A program made the position numbers and the translations under genes. The notes under the pieces are model-generated. The model did not search any database. It was not told the DNA's origin and saw nothing but the letters and a program-made list of their open reading frames with translations. Source: Bryobacteraceae bacterium (lineage in GTDB: Bacteria; Acidobacteriota; Terriglobia; Bryobacterales; Bryobacteraceae). From it: DNA of 64,000 bases. This document shows positions 33,920 through 42,413 of this stretch, in pieces. Location of the stretch: assembly GCA_026002855.1 (NCBI GenBank), contig BPGD01000001.1, positions 1-64,000 of the forward strand, read 5' to 3'. The stretch's first letter is position 1. Each line of letters starts with the position of its first letter.

Positions 33920-36643
33920 ATGGACGTCATGGTCCGAGGTCTCTGCGTTGCACTGCTCTGCGCGGGCGTGGCGCCCTTCGCCGCGGCTCAGGCGCCGGCG
34001 CTCGAGCCCTTCCGCCTTTCCTGGTTCGGCGCGGACCCCAACATCACAAGCTTCGCGGGCTGGAACCAGCCGATTCCCACGGACGCGCCGTGGGTGGAGG
34101 TGACCGAGGACGGCCATTATGTGCTCGAGGGCAAGCGCATCCGTTTTCTGGGCGTCAACGTGACCGGCGCCGGGGCCTTTCCGGACGAGGTGCGGGCGGA
34201 AGCGCACGCGGCGCGGCTGGCCCGCTTCGGTTTTAACAGCGTCAGGTTTCACCACCTGGAGGCACCGTGGCTGAAAGACCGCGTGTTGATTGATTATTCG
34301 AAGGGGACGTCCCGCGAATTGTCGGCCGAAAGGCTGGCCCGCCTGCATTACTTCATCGCCCGGCTCGCTGATCAGGGAATTTACACGAACATGAACCTGT
34401 TAGTGAGCCGGGAATTTCAGCCTGCGGACGGACTGGGCGAAGAAATCGCCCAGATGGGGTGGAAAGACCAGCACATTCTCGGCTTTTTCAATGACACGGC
34501 GCTCGAATTGCACAAGGAATATGCGCGAAAGCTGCTCACCGCGCCGAATCCGTATCGTGGGGACACGCCGCTTGTTCAGGATCCTGCGGTCGCCTTCATC
34601 GAGATCATGAACGAAAACGGTCTGCTCCAGAAATGGTTTGAGGGCGTGATCGACAGGATGCCCGAGCGGTACCGGCGGGACCTTCAGGGAAAGTGGAACG
34701 AGTGGCTGCGAGGCCGCTACGCGAACACGGCCGAGCTGCTTTCGGGGTGGGGCGCCGTGGATGAGCCGGCCGGCCCCAATCTGCTCGCCAATGGCGATTT
34801 TTCCGCCGCACCCGCGGGCTGGAGCACTTCCTGCACGCAGGTGGTGACCGGGATTTTCCGCTGGAACCTGGAATGCCATCAGTCGGCGCGGGCCACGGTG
34901 TCGTTCCCGCCGGACTTCAACGGCCAGCCTTCCATCCTGATCCAGGTAACCACGCCCGGCACGGCGAGCTGGCATGTGCAACTGAACCAGCCAGGCCTCG
35001 CAGTCGAGTCCGGCCGTGTCTACACGCTCTCGTTCTGGGCCAAGGCCGATGGCGCCGTGCCGCTCCAGGCGGCGCTCACGCGCGCTCACACGGACTGGGC
35101 GGGACTGGCGCCGGCGATTTCGGCGACGCTCGGGACGAGCTGGCGCAGGTATTCGATCACGTTCCAGAACACGGTGAGCGAGGCGAACGCGCGGATCAAC
35201 TTCAACGGATTTGGGGACCGGACGGCGCGCGTGTGGATCGCGCAGGTGGAGTTCCGTACGGGCGGCCAGATCGGCGCGCTTCCTGAGGGAGTAAGCCTCG
35301 AAAACGGGAACATTCCGCTGGTGGCCGGCGGCGGTGCGGGAGCCACCTCCGGGCAGAAAGAGGACTGGGTGCGTTTCGCGCTGGAACTCGAACGGAGATA
35401 CTGGGACGAAATGCGCCGGTTCCTGAAAGAGGACCTCGGCTACCGGGGGATCGTCTGGGGAACAATCATTTCCAACAGCCCGCCGAATGCGCAGCGCGGC
35501 ATGGACGCGACGGATTCCCATGCCTACTGGCAGCATCCGCAATTTCCGGCGGGGCAGGACTGGAATCCGGACAACTGGACGGTTGAGAACATCTCGATGG
35601 TCAACAGTCCAGCCAGCTCGACGATCGCGGGCATCGCGCGGCAGCGCGTGAAGGGAAAACCACACAACGTCACCGAGTATCAGCACGCATCGCCAAACAC
35701 ATATTCGACGGAAATGCCGCTTTTTGTAGCGGCCTATGGAGCCTTGCAGGACTGGGACGGGATCTGGTTTTTCGAATATCCGACGGGAACGGACGAATAT
35801 GTAACCGGATTTTTCGACACGTCCGGCAACCCCGGCAAGCTGGCCAACTCGCTGATTGCGGCGTCGCTTTTCCGCCGCGGCGATGTTTCCCCGGCGAGGG
35901 AGGAATTCGTGTTCCGTTTTGATCCGGAGCGCGAGGTGCGCACGGCGGCGACGCGGGGAGGCGCGTGGAGCATCGCCGACGGGAACCGGCTGGGGGCGCC
36001 CGCCACGCTGGGGCTGTGCTCGCGCGTGGCGCTGGCGATTGGCGAGGAGGCGGAGGGGCTTGAAGAGATGCCCGAGGCGCCCCGCGGTCCGGTGTATGCG
36101 TCCGACACCGGGGAAGTTGCCTGGAGCGTGGAGCGGGCCGGCCGGGGCGTGCTGACCATCAACACGCCGCGCACCAGGGCGGTGGCTGGCTTCACCGACA
36201 ACCAGGTGATCGACCTTGGCGGCGTGGTCATCGAGGCCGCTCCGACGCGTCAGGGCTGGTCCACCATCGCGATTACGGCACGCGAGGGCGACTCTCTCAC
36301 CGGAAAGGGCAGCGCCTGGGGCGTGATCGTCGCCACCGGAGACCACGAAAATACGGGCCAGGTGTGGAAGGATCAAAAACGGAGTTCCGTGGGACGGAAC
36401 TGGGGCAGCGCGCCGGCGCTCGTCGAAGTGATTCGCGCCACGATCACGCTTCCGGTGGCCCCCTGGCGGGTGGTCGCCTGGGCGCTGGACGCAACGGGCA
36501 ACCGGATGGCGGAAATCCCGGTCGAGGACGCCGATGGCAGGGCGCGTCTGCGGATTGGCGAATCCGGCGCCACGGTGTGGTATGAATTTTACATCAACGC
36601 CGAGCCGGACGCCGAACAGCAGGCGCCGGAAGATCCCGAATAG
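33920..36643 (+). CDS. Secreted clan GH-A-like glycosidase with an inserted carbohydrate-binding domain
   Basis: The product has 907 residues with signal peptide (MVRGLCVALLCAGVAPFAAA). Residues about 30-280 are the first part of a cellulase-like barrel, with Glu232 in FIEIMNENGLLQKWF as likely acid/base. Residues about 287-450 (NLLANGDFSAAPAGWSTSC to RVWIAQVEF) are a CBM4/9-like beta-sandwich. The barrel resumes, with Glu586 in PHNVTEYQHASPN as likely nucleophile, and a C-terminal beta region follows. The binding module therefore lies inside the barrel rather than at an end. Plausible start codons are 33920 and 33929. It follows the GH106-like gene on the same strand by 59 bases. Confidence 0.72.
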   Translation: MDVMVRGLCVALLCAGVAPFAAAQAPALEPFRLSWFGADPNITSFAGWNQPIPTDAPWVEVTEDGHYVLEGKRIRFLGVNVTGAGAFPDEVRAEAHAARLARFGFNSVRFHHLEAPWLKDRVLIDYSKGTSRELSAERLARLHYFIARLADQGIYTNMNLLVSREFQPADGLGEEIAQMGWKDQHILGFFNDTALELHKEYARKLLTAPNPYRGDTPLVQDPAVAFIEIMNENGLLQKWFEGVIDRMPERYRRDLQGKWNEWLRGRYANTAELLSGWGAVDEPAGPNLLANGDFSAAPAGWSTSCTQVVTGIFRWNLECHQSARATVSFPPDFNGQPSILIQVTTPGTASWHVQLNQPGLAVESGRVYTLSFWAKADGAVPLQAALTRAHTDWAGLAPAISATLGTSWRRYSITFQNTVSEANARINFNGFGDRTARVWIAQVEFRTGGQIGALPEGVSLENGNIPLVAGGGAGATSGQKEDWVRFALELERRYWDEMRRFLKEDLGYRGIVWGTIISNSPPNAQRGMDATDSHAYWQHPQFPAGQDWNPDNWTVENISMVNSPASSTIAGIARQRVKGKPHNVTEYQHASPNTYSTEMPLFVAAYGALQDWDGIWFFEYPTGTDEYVTGFFDTSGNPGKLANSLIAASLFRRGDVSPAREEFVFRFDPEREVRTAATRGGAWSIADGNRLGAPATLGLCSRVALAIGEEAEGLEEMPEAPRGPVYASDTGEVAWSVERAGRGVLTINTPRTRAVAGFTDNQVIDLGGVVIEAAPTRQGWSTIAITAREGDSLTGKGSAWGVIVATGDHENTGQVWKDQKRSSVGRNWGSAPALVEVIRATITLPVAPWRVVAWALDATGNRMAEIPVEDADGRARLRIGESGATVWYEFYINAEPDAEQQAPEDPE

Positions 36644-36682
36644 AGCGCCGAAAGGCGGGAGAAAATCACCGGGCAGGTTTCG

Positions 36683-37072
36683 ATGGCACGGAAGGAAAAA
36701 CACGCTGTGCCAGTGCTGGTGCGGCATGAGGAGGATGCGCCGCGCGAGCGCAGCGCCTGTGGCTGGCGGCACCGTCTGATCAGCCGCGAAGACGCGGACA
36801 CGGGCGTAGCGTGGGCGCACGCGGTGGACATCGACGGCGCGAGGCCGCATTATCACAGGCGCTGCGCCGAGTTGTATTCCGTGCTCAGCGGCGAAGGGAG
36901 CGTGGTGCTCGACGGAGTGGAACACGCGGTGCGGCCGGGGACGCCTGTCCGCATTCCACCGGGGGTGGTGCACGGCGCCAAAGGCAGGATGCGCGTGCTC
37001 GTGATTGGCATTCCGGACATCGCCGAGGACGACCTGTTCTTTGCCGACGGGCACGAAGCGGGGCCACGCTGA
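36683..37072 (+). CDS. Cupin-domain protein
   Basis: The 129-residue protein has cupin motif 1 PHYHRRCAELYSVLSGEGSV with the His-x-His...Glu metal ligands and motif 2 GTPVRIPPGVVHGAKG with the third His, giving a single-cupin fold. It could be a sugar isomerase or dioxygenase-like protein or a small regulator. It lies 39 bases after the glycosidase gene and 79 bases before the aldo/keto reductase, so a role in sugar use is plausible but not shown. Confidence 0.8.
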   Translation: MARKEKHAVPVLVRHEEDAPRERSACGWRHRLISREDADTGVAWAHAVDIDGARPHYHRRCAELYSVLSGEGSVVLDGVEHAVRPGTPVRIPPGVVHGAKGRMRVLVIGIPDIAEDDLFFADGHEAGPR

Positions 37073-37151
37073 GCACGGCTCCGGGTGCTGATAAGATAGG
37101 CGCAGCGGCGTGCGCTGGCGCCGCACAAATTCACTGGGAAGGACCTCCGTG

Positions 37152-38078
37152 ATGAGCGAAAGAGAGAACCGAGGGCAGAAAGTTTCTTCACAGGCAGTCA
37201 GCCGCCGCGACTTCGCCGCGGCGCTGGGCAGCGCGGCGATGGCGGCCGCCGCAGGTTCGGCCGCCAAAGGGACCGCACCGTCGAAGGCAGCGGAATGGGT
37301 GGCGCTGGGCCGGACGGGCGTCCGCGTGACGCGCCTGGCCCAGGGCACGGGCTTCAATGGCAGCGCGCGGTCGAGCGAACACACGCGCATCGGCATGAAG
37401 GCGTTCACGTCGCTGGTACGGCACGACCTGGAAGTTGGCGTGACATTCATGGACACGGCGGACCTTTACGGGTCGCACCAATACCTGCGGCGCGCGCTGG
37501 AAGGCGTGCCCAGAGAAAAATACGCGATTCTGACAAAACTCTGGCCGAGGACGGAATACTGGAACGCCTGGTCGGGCGGAGCGAAGGCGGAAGTCGACCG
37601 GTTCCGGAAGGAATTGAACACGGATTATCTCGAAATTGTTCTGCTGCACTGCATGCTGAACGACCGCTGGACGCAGGAATGCGCCCGTGCGATGGACGAA
37701 CTGAACGAGCTCAAGCAGAAGGGGATCGTCAAGGCCGTGGGGGTTTCGTGCCACGATTTTGGCGCGCTCAAGGTGGCATGCGCGTCGCCGTGGACGGACG
37801 TCATTCTGGCGCGAATCAACCATGTGGGGAAGGCCGCATACATGGACGCCGATGTCAGCGAAGTCGTCCCGTTGCTCAAACAGGCGAGGGCGGCGGGGAA
37901 AGGGATCATCGGGATGAAGATCTTCGGGGCAGGCCGGATCACGAAGCCGGAAGAGCGGGACGCCAGCCTGCGGTTCGTTTTCGGCAACGGCCTGGTGGAC
38001 GCGGTCACCATTGGCATGCTGAGCGAGACGGAGGTGGACGACACGGTGAAGCGGATCGACCGGGCGCTGGCCGGCTGA
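37152..38078 (+). CDS. Tat-exported aldo/keto reductase
   Basis: The 308-residue protein starts at ATG 37152 and carries a twin-arginine signal (SRRDFAAALGSAAMAAAA). ALGRTGVRVTRLAQGTGFNG is the usual AKR beginning; MDTADLYGSHQYLRRALEGV contains the Asp-Tyr catalytic pair, ILTKLWPRTEYW the Lys, and EIVLLHCMLNDRW the His. The GMLSETEVDDTVKRI end is the NADPH-binding part. It may reduce a sugar aldehyde or ketone outside the cytoplasm. It is convergent with the TPR protein, leaving 10 bases. Confidence 0.85.
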   Translation: MSERENRGQKVSSQAVSRRDFAAALGSAAMAAAAGSAAKGTAPSKAAEWVALGRTGVRVTRLAQGTGFNGSARSSEHTRIGMKAFTSLVRHDLEVGVTFMDTADLYGSHQYLRRALEGVPREKYAILTKLWPRTEYWNAWSGGAKAEVDRFRKELNTDYLEIVLLHCMLNDRWTQECARAMDELNELKQKGIVKAVGVSCHDFGALKVACASPWTDVILARINHVGKAAYMDADVSEVVPLLKQARAAGKGIIGMKIFGAGRITKPEERDASLRFVFGNGLVDAVTIGMLSETEVDDTVKRIDRALAG

Positions 38079-38088
38079 CGGCCGGTTC

Positions 38089-40416
38089 TCAACGGGGCTC
38101 GCGCCAGGGCTGGCCGCGCCGGTACAACGCCAGCCTCTGCGAGATTTCGCCGGCCAAAGCGCTTTCCGGCGCGGCCAGGCGCAACGCCTCTTCCGCCGTG
38201 CGTACGGCCTCATCAAACCGGCGGGCCTCGGCGTAGGCGGCGGCGAGGACGTCGAGTGCGGCCGCATCCGGCCGCTTTCCTGCGGCGAGGGCCTCTTCGG
38301 CCAGGCGGACCGCCTCTTTCCCGTTGCGCACGGCGGCATCGGGCGACGTGGCCAGGAGCCAGGCGAGGTTGGTGCGGATCTCCGCCCGCCAGGGTTCGAC
38401 CGCGAGCGCTTCCCGCAGCAGCCGCACTGCGTCCCGGTGACGGCCCTGCACCAGGCACACGGCCCCTAGATTGACGCGAGCTTCCGCCGCGGCAGGCGCC
38501 AGCCGGATGGCCTGCTCAAATTCCGCCCGCGCCTCTTCCCATTGTTTTCGTTGCATCAGCAGCAGACCCAGATTGTTGCGTGCCCCGACCAGGGAAGGAT
38601 CCGCGGCAAGGGCCTTGCGGAGGCAAGTTTCCGCTTCTTCCAGCCGGCCCAGTCGAATCAGCAGCCCGCCGAGATTGTTGTTGGCTTTTGCGTCATCGGG
38701 ATCGAGCCGTAGGGCTTCGCGCCATGCCAGTATGGCCTCGCTGATGCGCCCCGCCTCGCTCAGCTGGTAAGCGGCGTCGTACAGCCGGTAAAATTCGGCG
38801 GCAGGAACGTCGATCGTCTCCAGCCCGCCTTTCCGGATGTTGACGAACTCCGGGATATTGGCTGCGCGATTAGCAGCCGTCGTATTTTCGATCAGCACTG
38901 GCGGACTGTCCATGCCATTTTCGTCGATGTGAGTGAGGAATAACTGCGTGAAAGGGGATCTGCTTTTCGACGAAAACACGAGCCAGCGCCCGTTCGGAGA
39001 GAAGCTGTGCCAGGAGTTCATCAGCCTTGTGTTGCATCGCATGCGCCGGGCCCTGCCACCGGCGGCGGGCACGATCCACAGCTCTCCGTCCGGACGCATC
39101 AACTGGCCGTTGCGGCATTTCACGAAGACGATCCACCGGCCATCAGGCGAGATCTTCGGGAACGTGTTGCTCATGCCATTGGCAGAGGCCCCGGGGATCG
39201 GCTCGGGGCGTCCACCGGCGCCGCCGCGGAAAGGAATCCGGTAGAGGTCATACCGGATCTGCACTTCGTTGGGATCGTTCGGAAATTCCGCCAGCTTTTT
39301 CCCAGGCGGATAGGCCTCGACGGCGGGAGCACGGGAAAAGACCAGATAGCTCCCATCCGGGCTCCAGACAGCGTTGGACTGGACGAAGCGCGGATCATCA
39401 GCACCCGGGAGAGGACGGATGAGGCCTTCGGCGCGGTCGTACCAGGCGAGAATTCCGCGCGTCGGATAAAACACCTGAAGGAAGCGGTAGTCGCGGAAAT
39501 TTGCGACGTAATATTGCACCTGTGTCGTGGTAATCACAAAACGGCCATCGGGGGAAACCTGGCTCATGAACCCGATCCGTTTGTCCGTCTCCATCTGGTT
39601 CCGGAATCGCTTCCACGAGATCACCTGCTCATTGCGGATAATGGTGCGGGGCTCGATGCGCGCCAGCGCATACAGGCCCTTGTCGTTATGGGGCCCGTCC
39701 AGATCCATGCCAAGCGTGCGTCCGTCCGAGGAAAACGAATGGCAGTTGGCGCAGGTGTGGAGGTTTTCGAGCACCACGCGGCTTTCGGGCTCGTCCACGT
39801 AGCGCAGCCGCCATTTGACCAGCGGCAGCAGCCGCGGCGCCAGCGGCTTGATGACTCCTTTCTCGGTTTCCGACGGCATCAGCGGGACGTCGCGATAGAA
39901 AATGGGCGCGCCGACCGGATCCCTGGATGTCCTGATCCGGACCTCGCCACGGCTCACGGGCCGGCCGTCTTTCAGTCCGACGAAGGCAACCGTGGCAAAG
40001 CTTTCCAGGGAGCCGTGACGGATCTGCGCCCATTCCTGCGGGCCGGGACGCCATGCGCGGGAGACTCGTTCTGCGGCCGAAAGCTCGGGAGGCCGGTTGG
40101 TCGGGCCGGCTGCGGCGGGATCGATGGGGCCGATTTCCGGCCGAGGCGGCGAAATCCGCAGGCGCAATGGCGGCGCACCGCTGGAGAAATCGACGCGAAT
40201 TTCCCAGGAATCCGAAATTTCCGGAATTTCCTGCCAGATCCAGGTAGGGGGCGAAAAGTCAGGCGGAAACACCGTCCCGTCTTCGGGATAATGCACGATC
40301 ACGCGGGGCGCGGACTGCGCCGCTGCAGTGCCCGGCCCGCTGGCGCTGCCAGGGGCAAGCGCGGCCAGCAACCCGCCCGCCACGAGTCCCACGAATCGTG
40401 CCACCGGCCTGGGCAT
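38089..40416 (-). CDS. Secreted beta-propeller (PD40-like) protein with a c-haem motif and C-terminal TPR repeats
   Basis: The 775-residue protein starts at ATG 40416 (MPRPVARFVGLVAGGLLAAL signal peptide). NLHTCANCHSFSSDGRTLGM contains CxxCH, consistent with covalent haem or a cytochrome-like fold. Propeller-type repeats follow (SPDGSYLVFSRAPAVEAY, SPDGRWIVFVKCRNGQLMRP, SPNGRWLVFSSKSRSPFTQL). From about residue 545 the protein has TPR repeats (AILAWREALRLDPDDAKANN, AETCLRKALAADPSLVGARN, ARAEFEQAIRLAPAAAEARV). It is a typical acidobacterial surface or periplasmic protein; function unknown. Earlier starts would only add low-complexity residues. Confidence 0.78.
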   Translation of the reverse strand: MPRPVARFVGLVAGGLLAALAPGSASGPGTAAAQSAPRVIVHYPEDGTVFPPDFSPPTWIWQEIPEISDSWEIRVDFSSGAPPLRLRISPPRPEIGPIDPAAAGPTNRPPELSAAERVSRAWRPGPQEWAQIRHGSLESFATVAFVGLKDGRPVSRGEVRIRTSRDPVGAPIFYRDVPLMPSETEKGVIKPLAPRLLPLVKWRLRYVDEPESRVVLENLHTCANCHSFSSDGRTLGMDLDGPHNDKGLYALARIEPRTIIRNEQVISWKRFRNQMETDKRIGFMSQVSPDGRFVITTTQVQYYVANFRDYRFLQVFYPTRGILAWYDRAEGLIRPLPGADDPRFVQSNAVWSPDGSYLVFSRAPAVEAYPPGKKLAEFPNDPNEVQIRYDLYRIPFRGGAGGRPEPIPGASANGMSNTFPKISPDGRWIVFVKCRNGQLMRPDGELWIVPAAGGRARRMRCNTRLMNSWHSFSPNGRWLVFSSKSRSPFTQLFLTHIDENGMDSPPVLIENTTAANRAANIPEFVNIRKGGLETIDVPAAEFYRLYDAAYQLSEAGRISEAILAWREALRLDPDDAKANNNLGGLLIRLGRLEEAETCLRKALAADPSLVGARNNLGLLLMQRKQWEEARAEFEQAIRLAPAAAEARVNLGAVCLVQGRHRDAVRLLREALAVEPWRAEIRTNLAWLLATSPDAAVRNGKEAVRLAEEALAAGKRPDAAALDVLAAAYAEARRFDEAVRTAEEALRLAAPESALAGEISQRLALYRRGQPWREPR

Positions 40417-40768
40417 CCTTCTGATTTCCAGATTACGACGCTTTGACAACAGGCTGTTCAGGCCGGGTGGCGGAGGCCTGCCTGCGGTGCAGCGGCTCCG
40501 TGGCCGGGATTGAGGGCAGAAGCGCCCGCCTCTCACCGGAGCTTGCGGCGCCCGGAGAGACACACCGCGTTGGCGAAGACGTCTGGTGCGTGGCGAGTTG
40601 GAGGTGGCGGACGGCCAGCCGCCCGCCGTAAGAGTGTTACACTTGACTGTTCACGCGAGCAGTGCGCGGGATCTGCCGACCGCAACAGGCTCGCCGACCA
40701 CCCATGCGCGCAATGAATGCCTGTCGCGGCCGTGTGACACCCACCGGGTTGATGCCTGGAGACTCGTG
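40417..40768. other. Divergent intergenic region, no gene recognised
   Basis: This region lies between the minus-strand TPR protein and the plus-strand GT2 gene. A TTGACT hexamer at 40642-40647 could be a -35 for the glycan operon, but no good -10 lies at the correct spacing. No repeats or RNA genes were seen. Confidence 0.45.
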
Positions 40769-41779
40769 ATGCTGTCCCGTGGGGAGAACCGAACGGCGCC
40801 CCCCCGGGGCGGGCTGCCGCTCCTGCTCTATGGGGTGCTCTGCGGGCTGAGCGGCCTGCTGCTCTTCGCGGCCGCCTCGGCCCTGGATCTCGGACTCCGT
40901 CTGGCCGGGCGTGCTTCCGGCAGCGACTGGCCGGAACCCTTTTATCTGGCCGCCGCGCTGTTCGTCTGGTTAGGAGCGGTCCTGTCTGCCATTGACCTCT
41001 TTGTGCTTCTGCCGGTGAAGCGCCGCGAGCGCGCGGTCGTCTGGGACCCGCCTGCGAACCCGAGCCTCACGGTGGTCCTCACCGCCTATAACGATGAAGC
41101 CAGCATCGCTGAAGCTGTCCGTGATTTTGCCTCCCATCCTGCGGTGCGGCGGGTCATCGTGGTGGACAACAACAGCCGCGACGGCACGGCGGAAGCGGCC
41201 AGGGCTGCCGGCGCCGAAGTCGTGGTCGAAAAGCAGCCCGGATATGGGCGTTGTGTGTACCGATGCCTGAGCGAGGGCGTCGCCCAGGCGGATACGGAAC
41301 TGACGCTGCTCTGTGAGGGCGACCGCACGTTCCGGGCCTATGACATCGACAAGTTTCTCGCCTACATTCCGCACGCCGAAATCGTCAACGGTACGAGGAT
41401 CGTGGAGCAGCTCCGCGAGCGGAGGACGCAACTGACGACATTCATGTATTACGGCAATTTTTTCGTCGGCAAGCTTCTTGAGGCAAAGCATATCGGCAAG
41501 GGAACTTTTACCGATGTCGGCACCACCTACAAGCTCTGCCGCAATGATGCGCTGCGGCGGCTGCTGCCGAGGCTGAACCCCTCCATCAACCTCGAATTCA
41601 ACGCCCATTTTCTGGACGCCGCACTGACACACGGCTTTCACATCGTCGAGTGCCCGGTGACGTTTCACGGGCGCGTTGGCGCGAGCAAGGGCGGCAACCG
41701 CAGCAACTGGACCGCACTGGCCGTCGGCCTGCGCATGATCCGCGGTCTGCTTTTCGGCTGGAGGGGGGCGGGCCAATGA
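40769..41779 (+). CDS. Membrane-anchored family-2 glycosyltransferase (DPM1/polyprenyl-phosphate type)
   Basis: The 336-residue protein has two N-terminal membrane segments (GLPLLLYGVLCGLSGLLLFA and FYLAAALFVWLGAVLSAIDL) then a GT2 domain: LTVVLTAYNDEASIAEAV, VIVVDNNSRDGTAEAARAAG, and LTLLCEGDRTFRAYD. The C-terminal SINLEFNAHFLDAALTHG is typical of dolichyl/undecaprenyl-phosphate sugar transferases. It probably loads a lipid carrier for the GT39-like transferase two genes downstream. The start at 40769 is chosen because the earlier frame has no family match. It overlaps the methyltransferase by ATGA. Confidence 0.82.
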   Translation: MLSRGENRTAPPRGGLPLLLYGVLCGLSGLLLFAAASALDLGLRLAGRASGSDWPEPFYLAAALFVWLGAVLSAIDLFVLLPVKRRERAVVWDPPANPSLTVVLTAYNDEASIAEAVRDFASHPAVRRVIVVDNNSRDGTAEAARAAGAEVVVEKQPGYGRCVYRCLSEGVAQADTELTLLCEGDRTFRAYDIDKFLAYIPHAEIVNGTRIVEQLRERRTQLTTFMYYGNFFVGKLLEAKHIGKGTFTDVGTTYKLCRNDALRRLLPRLNPSINLEFNAHFLDAALTHGFHIVECPVTFHGRVGASKGGNRSNWTALAVGLRMIRGLLFGWRGAGQ

Positions 41780-42411
41780 ATTATTTCGCCACGCGCTTCC
41801 GCTACGATCCGCGGCGGGAGGTGCTGTGGAGGGCGCTCTGCGATTTTTATTTCTCGCGGCTGGCGCCGCCGCAGGGCCATGTGCTGGAGCTCGGGGCGGG
41901 CTACTGCCACTTCATCAATCACATCCGGGCGGCGCGAAAGACGGCGGTGGACGTCTGGGCAGCAGGGGCACAATACGCCGCGCCGGAGGTGCGCTTCCAT
42001 CAGGGAAGCGTCACGGACCTGGAATTCCTTGAAGACCATTCCGTGGATCTTGCCTTTGCCAGCAATCTTTTCGAGCATCTGACTCAGGCCGATTTCGCGC
42101 TTTGCCTGGATCAACTGAAAAAGAAACTCCGGCCTGACGGGCAGCTTGTGATTCTTCAGCCGAATTATCGCCGGGCCTATCGGGAATATTTCGACGATTA
42201 TACCCATATTACCGTTTATTCCGATGTAAGTCTCTGCGATTTTCTTTGCGCAAATGGATTCAGAATTCTGGAGTGCCGGCCAGGATTTCTTCCGTTTTCG
42301 GCCGTTTCCCGCCTGCCGGTGAACCGGCTGCTGATCCGGCTCTATCTTCTGTCGCCATGGAAACCATTCGCCAAACAGATGCTGGTGCGGGCGGCGGTGG
42401 AGAGGCACTAA
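41776..42411 (+). CDS. SAM-dependent methyltransferase
   Basis: The 211-residue protein has the class I motif GHVLELGAGYCHFINHI at about 34-50, with SVDLAFASNLFEHLTQADF (motif II/III area) and KLRPDGQLVILQPNYR. It is a generic small Rossmann methyltransferase. Its place between a lipid-carrier glycosyltransferase and a GT39-like transferase suggests it methylates a sugar or lipid intermediate; this is inference. The coding region starts inside the GT2 stop (ATGA) and ends 2 bases before the next start. Confidence 0.82.
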   Translation: MNYFATRFRYDPRREVLWRALCDFYFSRLAPPQGHVLELGAGYCHFINHIRAARKTAVDVWAAGAQYAAPEVRFHQGSVTDLEFLEDHSVDLAFASNLFEHLTQADFALCLDQLKKKLRPDGQLVILQPNYRRAYREYFDDYTHITVYSDVSLCDFLCANGFRILECRPGFLPFSAVSRLPVNRLLIRLYLLSPWKPFAKQMLVRAAVERH

Positions 42412-42413
42412 CC

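Noticed and set aside
34400-37456. Long minus-strand open frame opposite the glycosidase, cupin and aldo/keto reductase genes
   Set aside because: It crosses three real plus-strand genes and is a composition shadow.
38060-38095. GC-rich inverted sequence between the convergent aldo/keto reductase and TPR genes as a terminator
   Set aside because: The stem is short (CCGGC/GGCCGG) and lies partly in coding sequence with no T-run.
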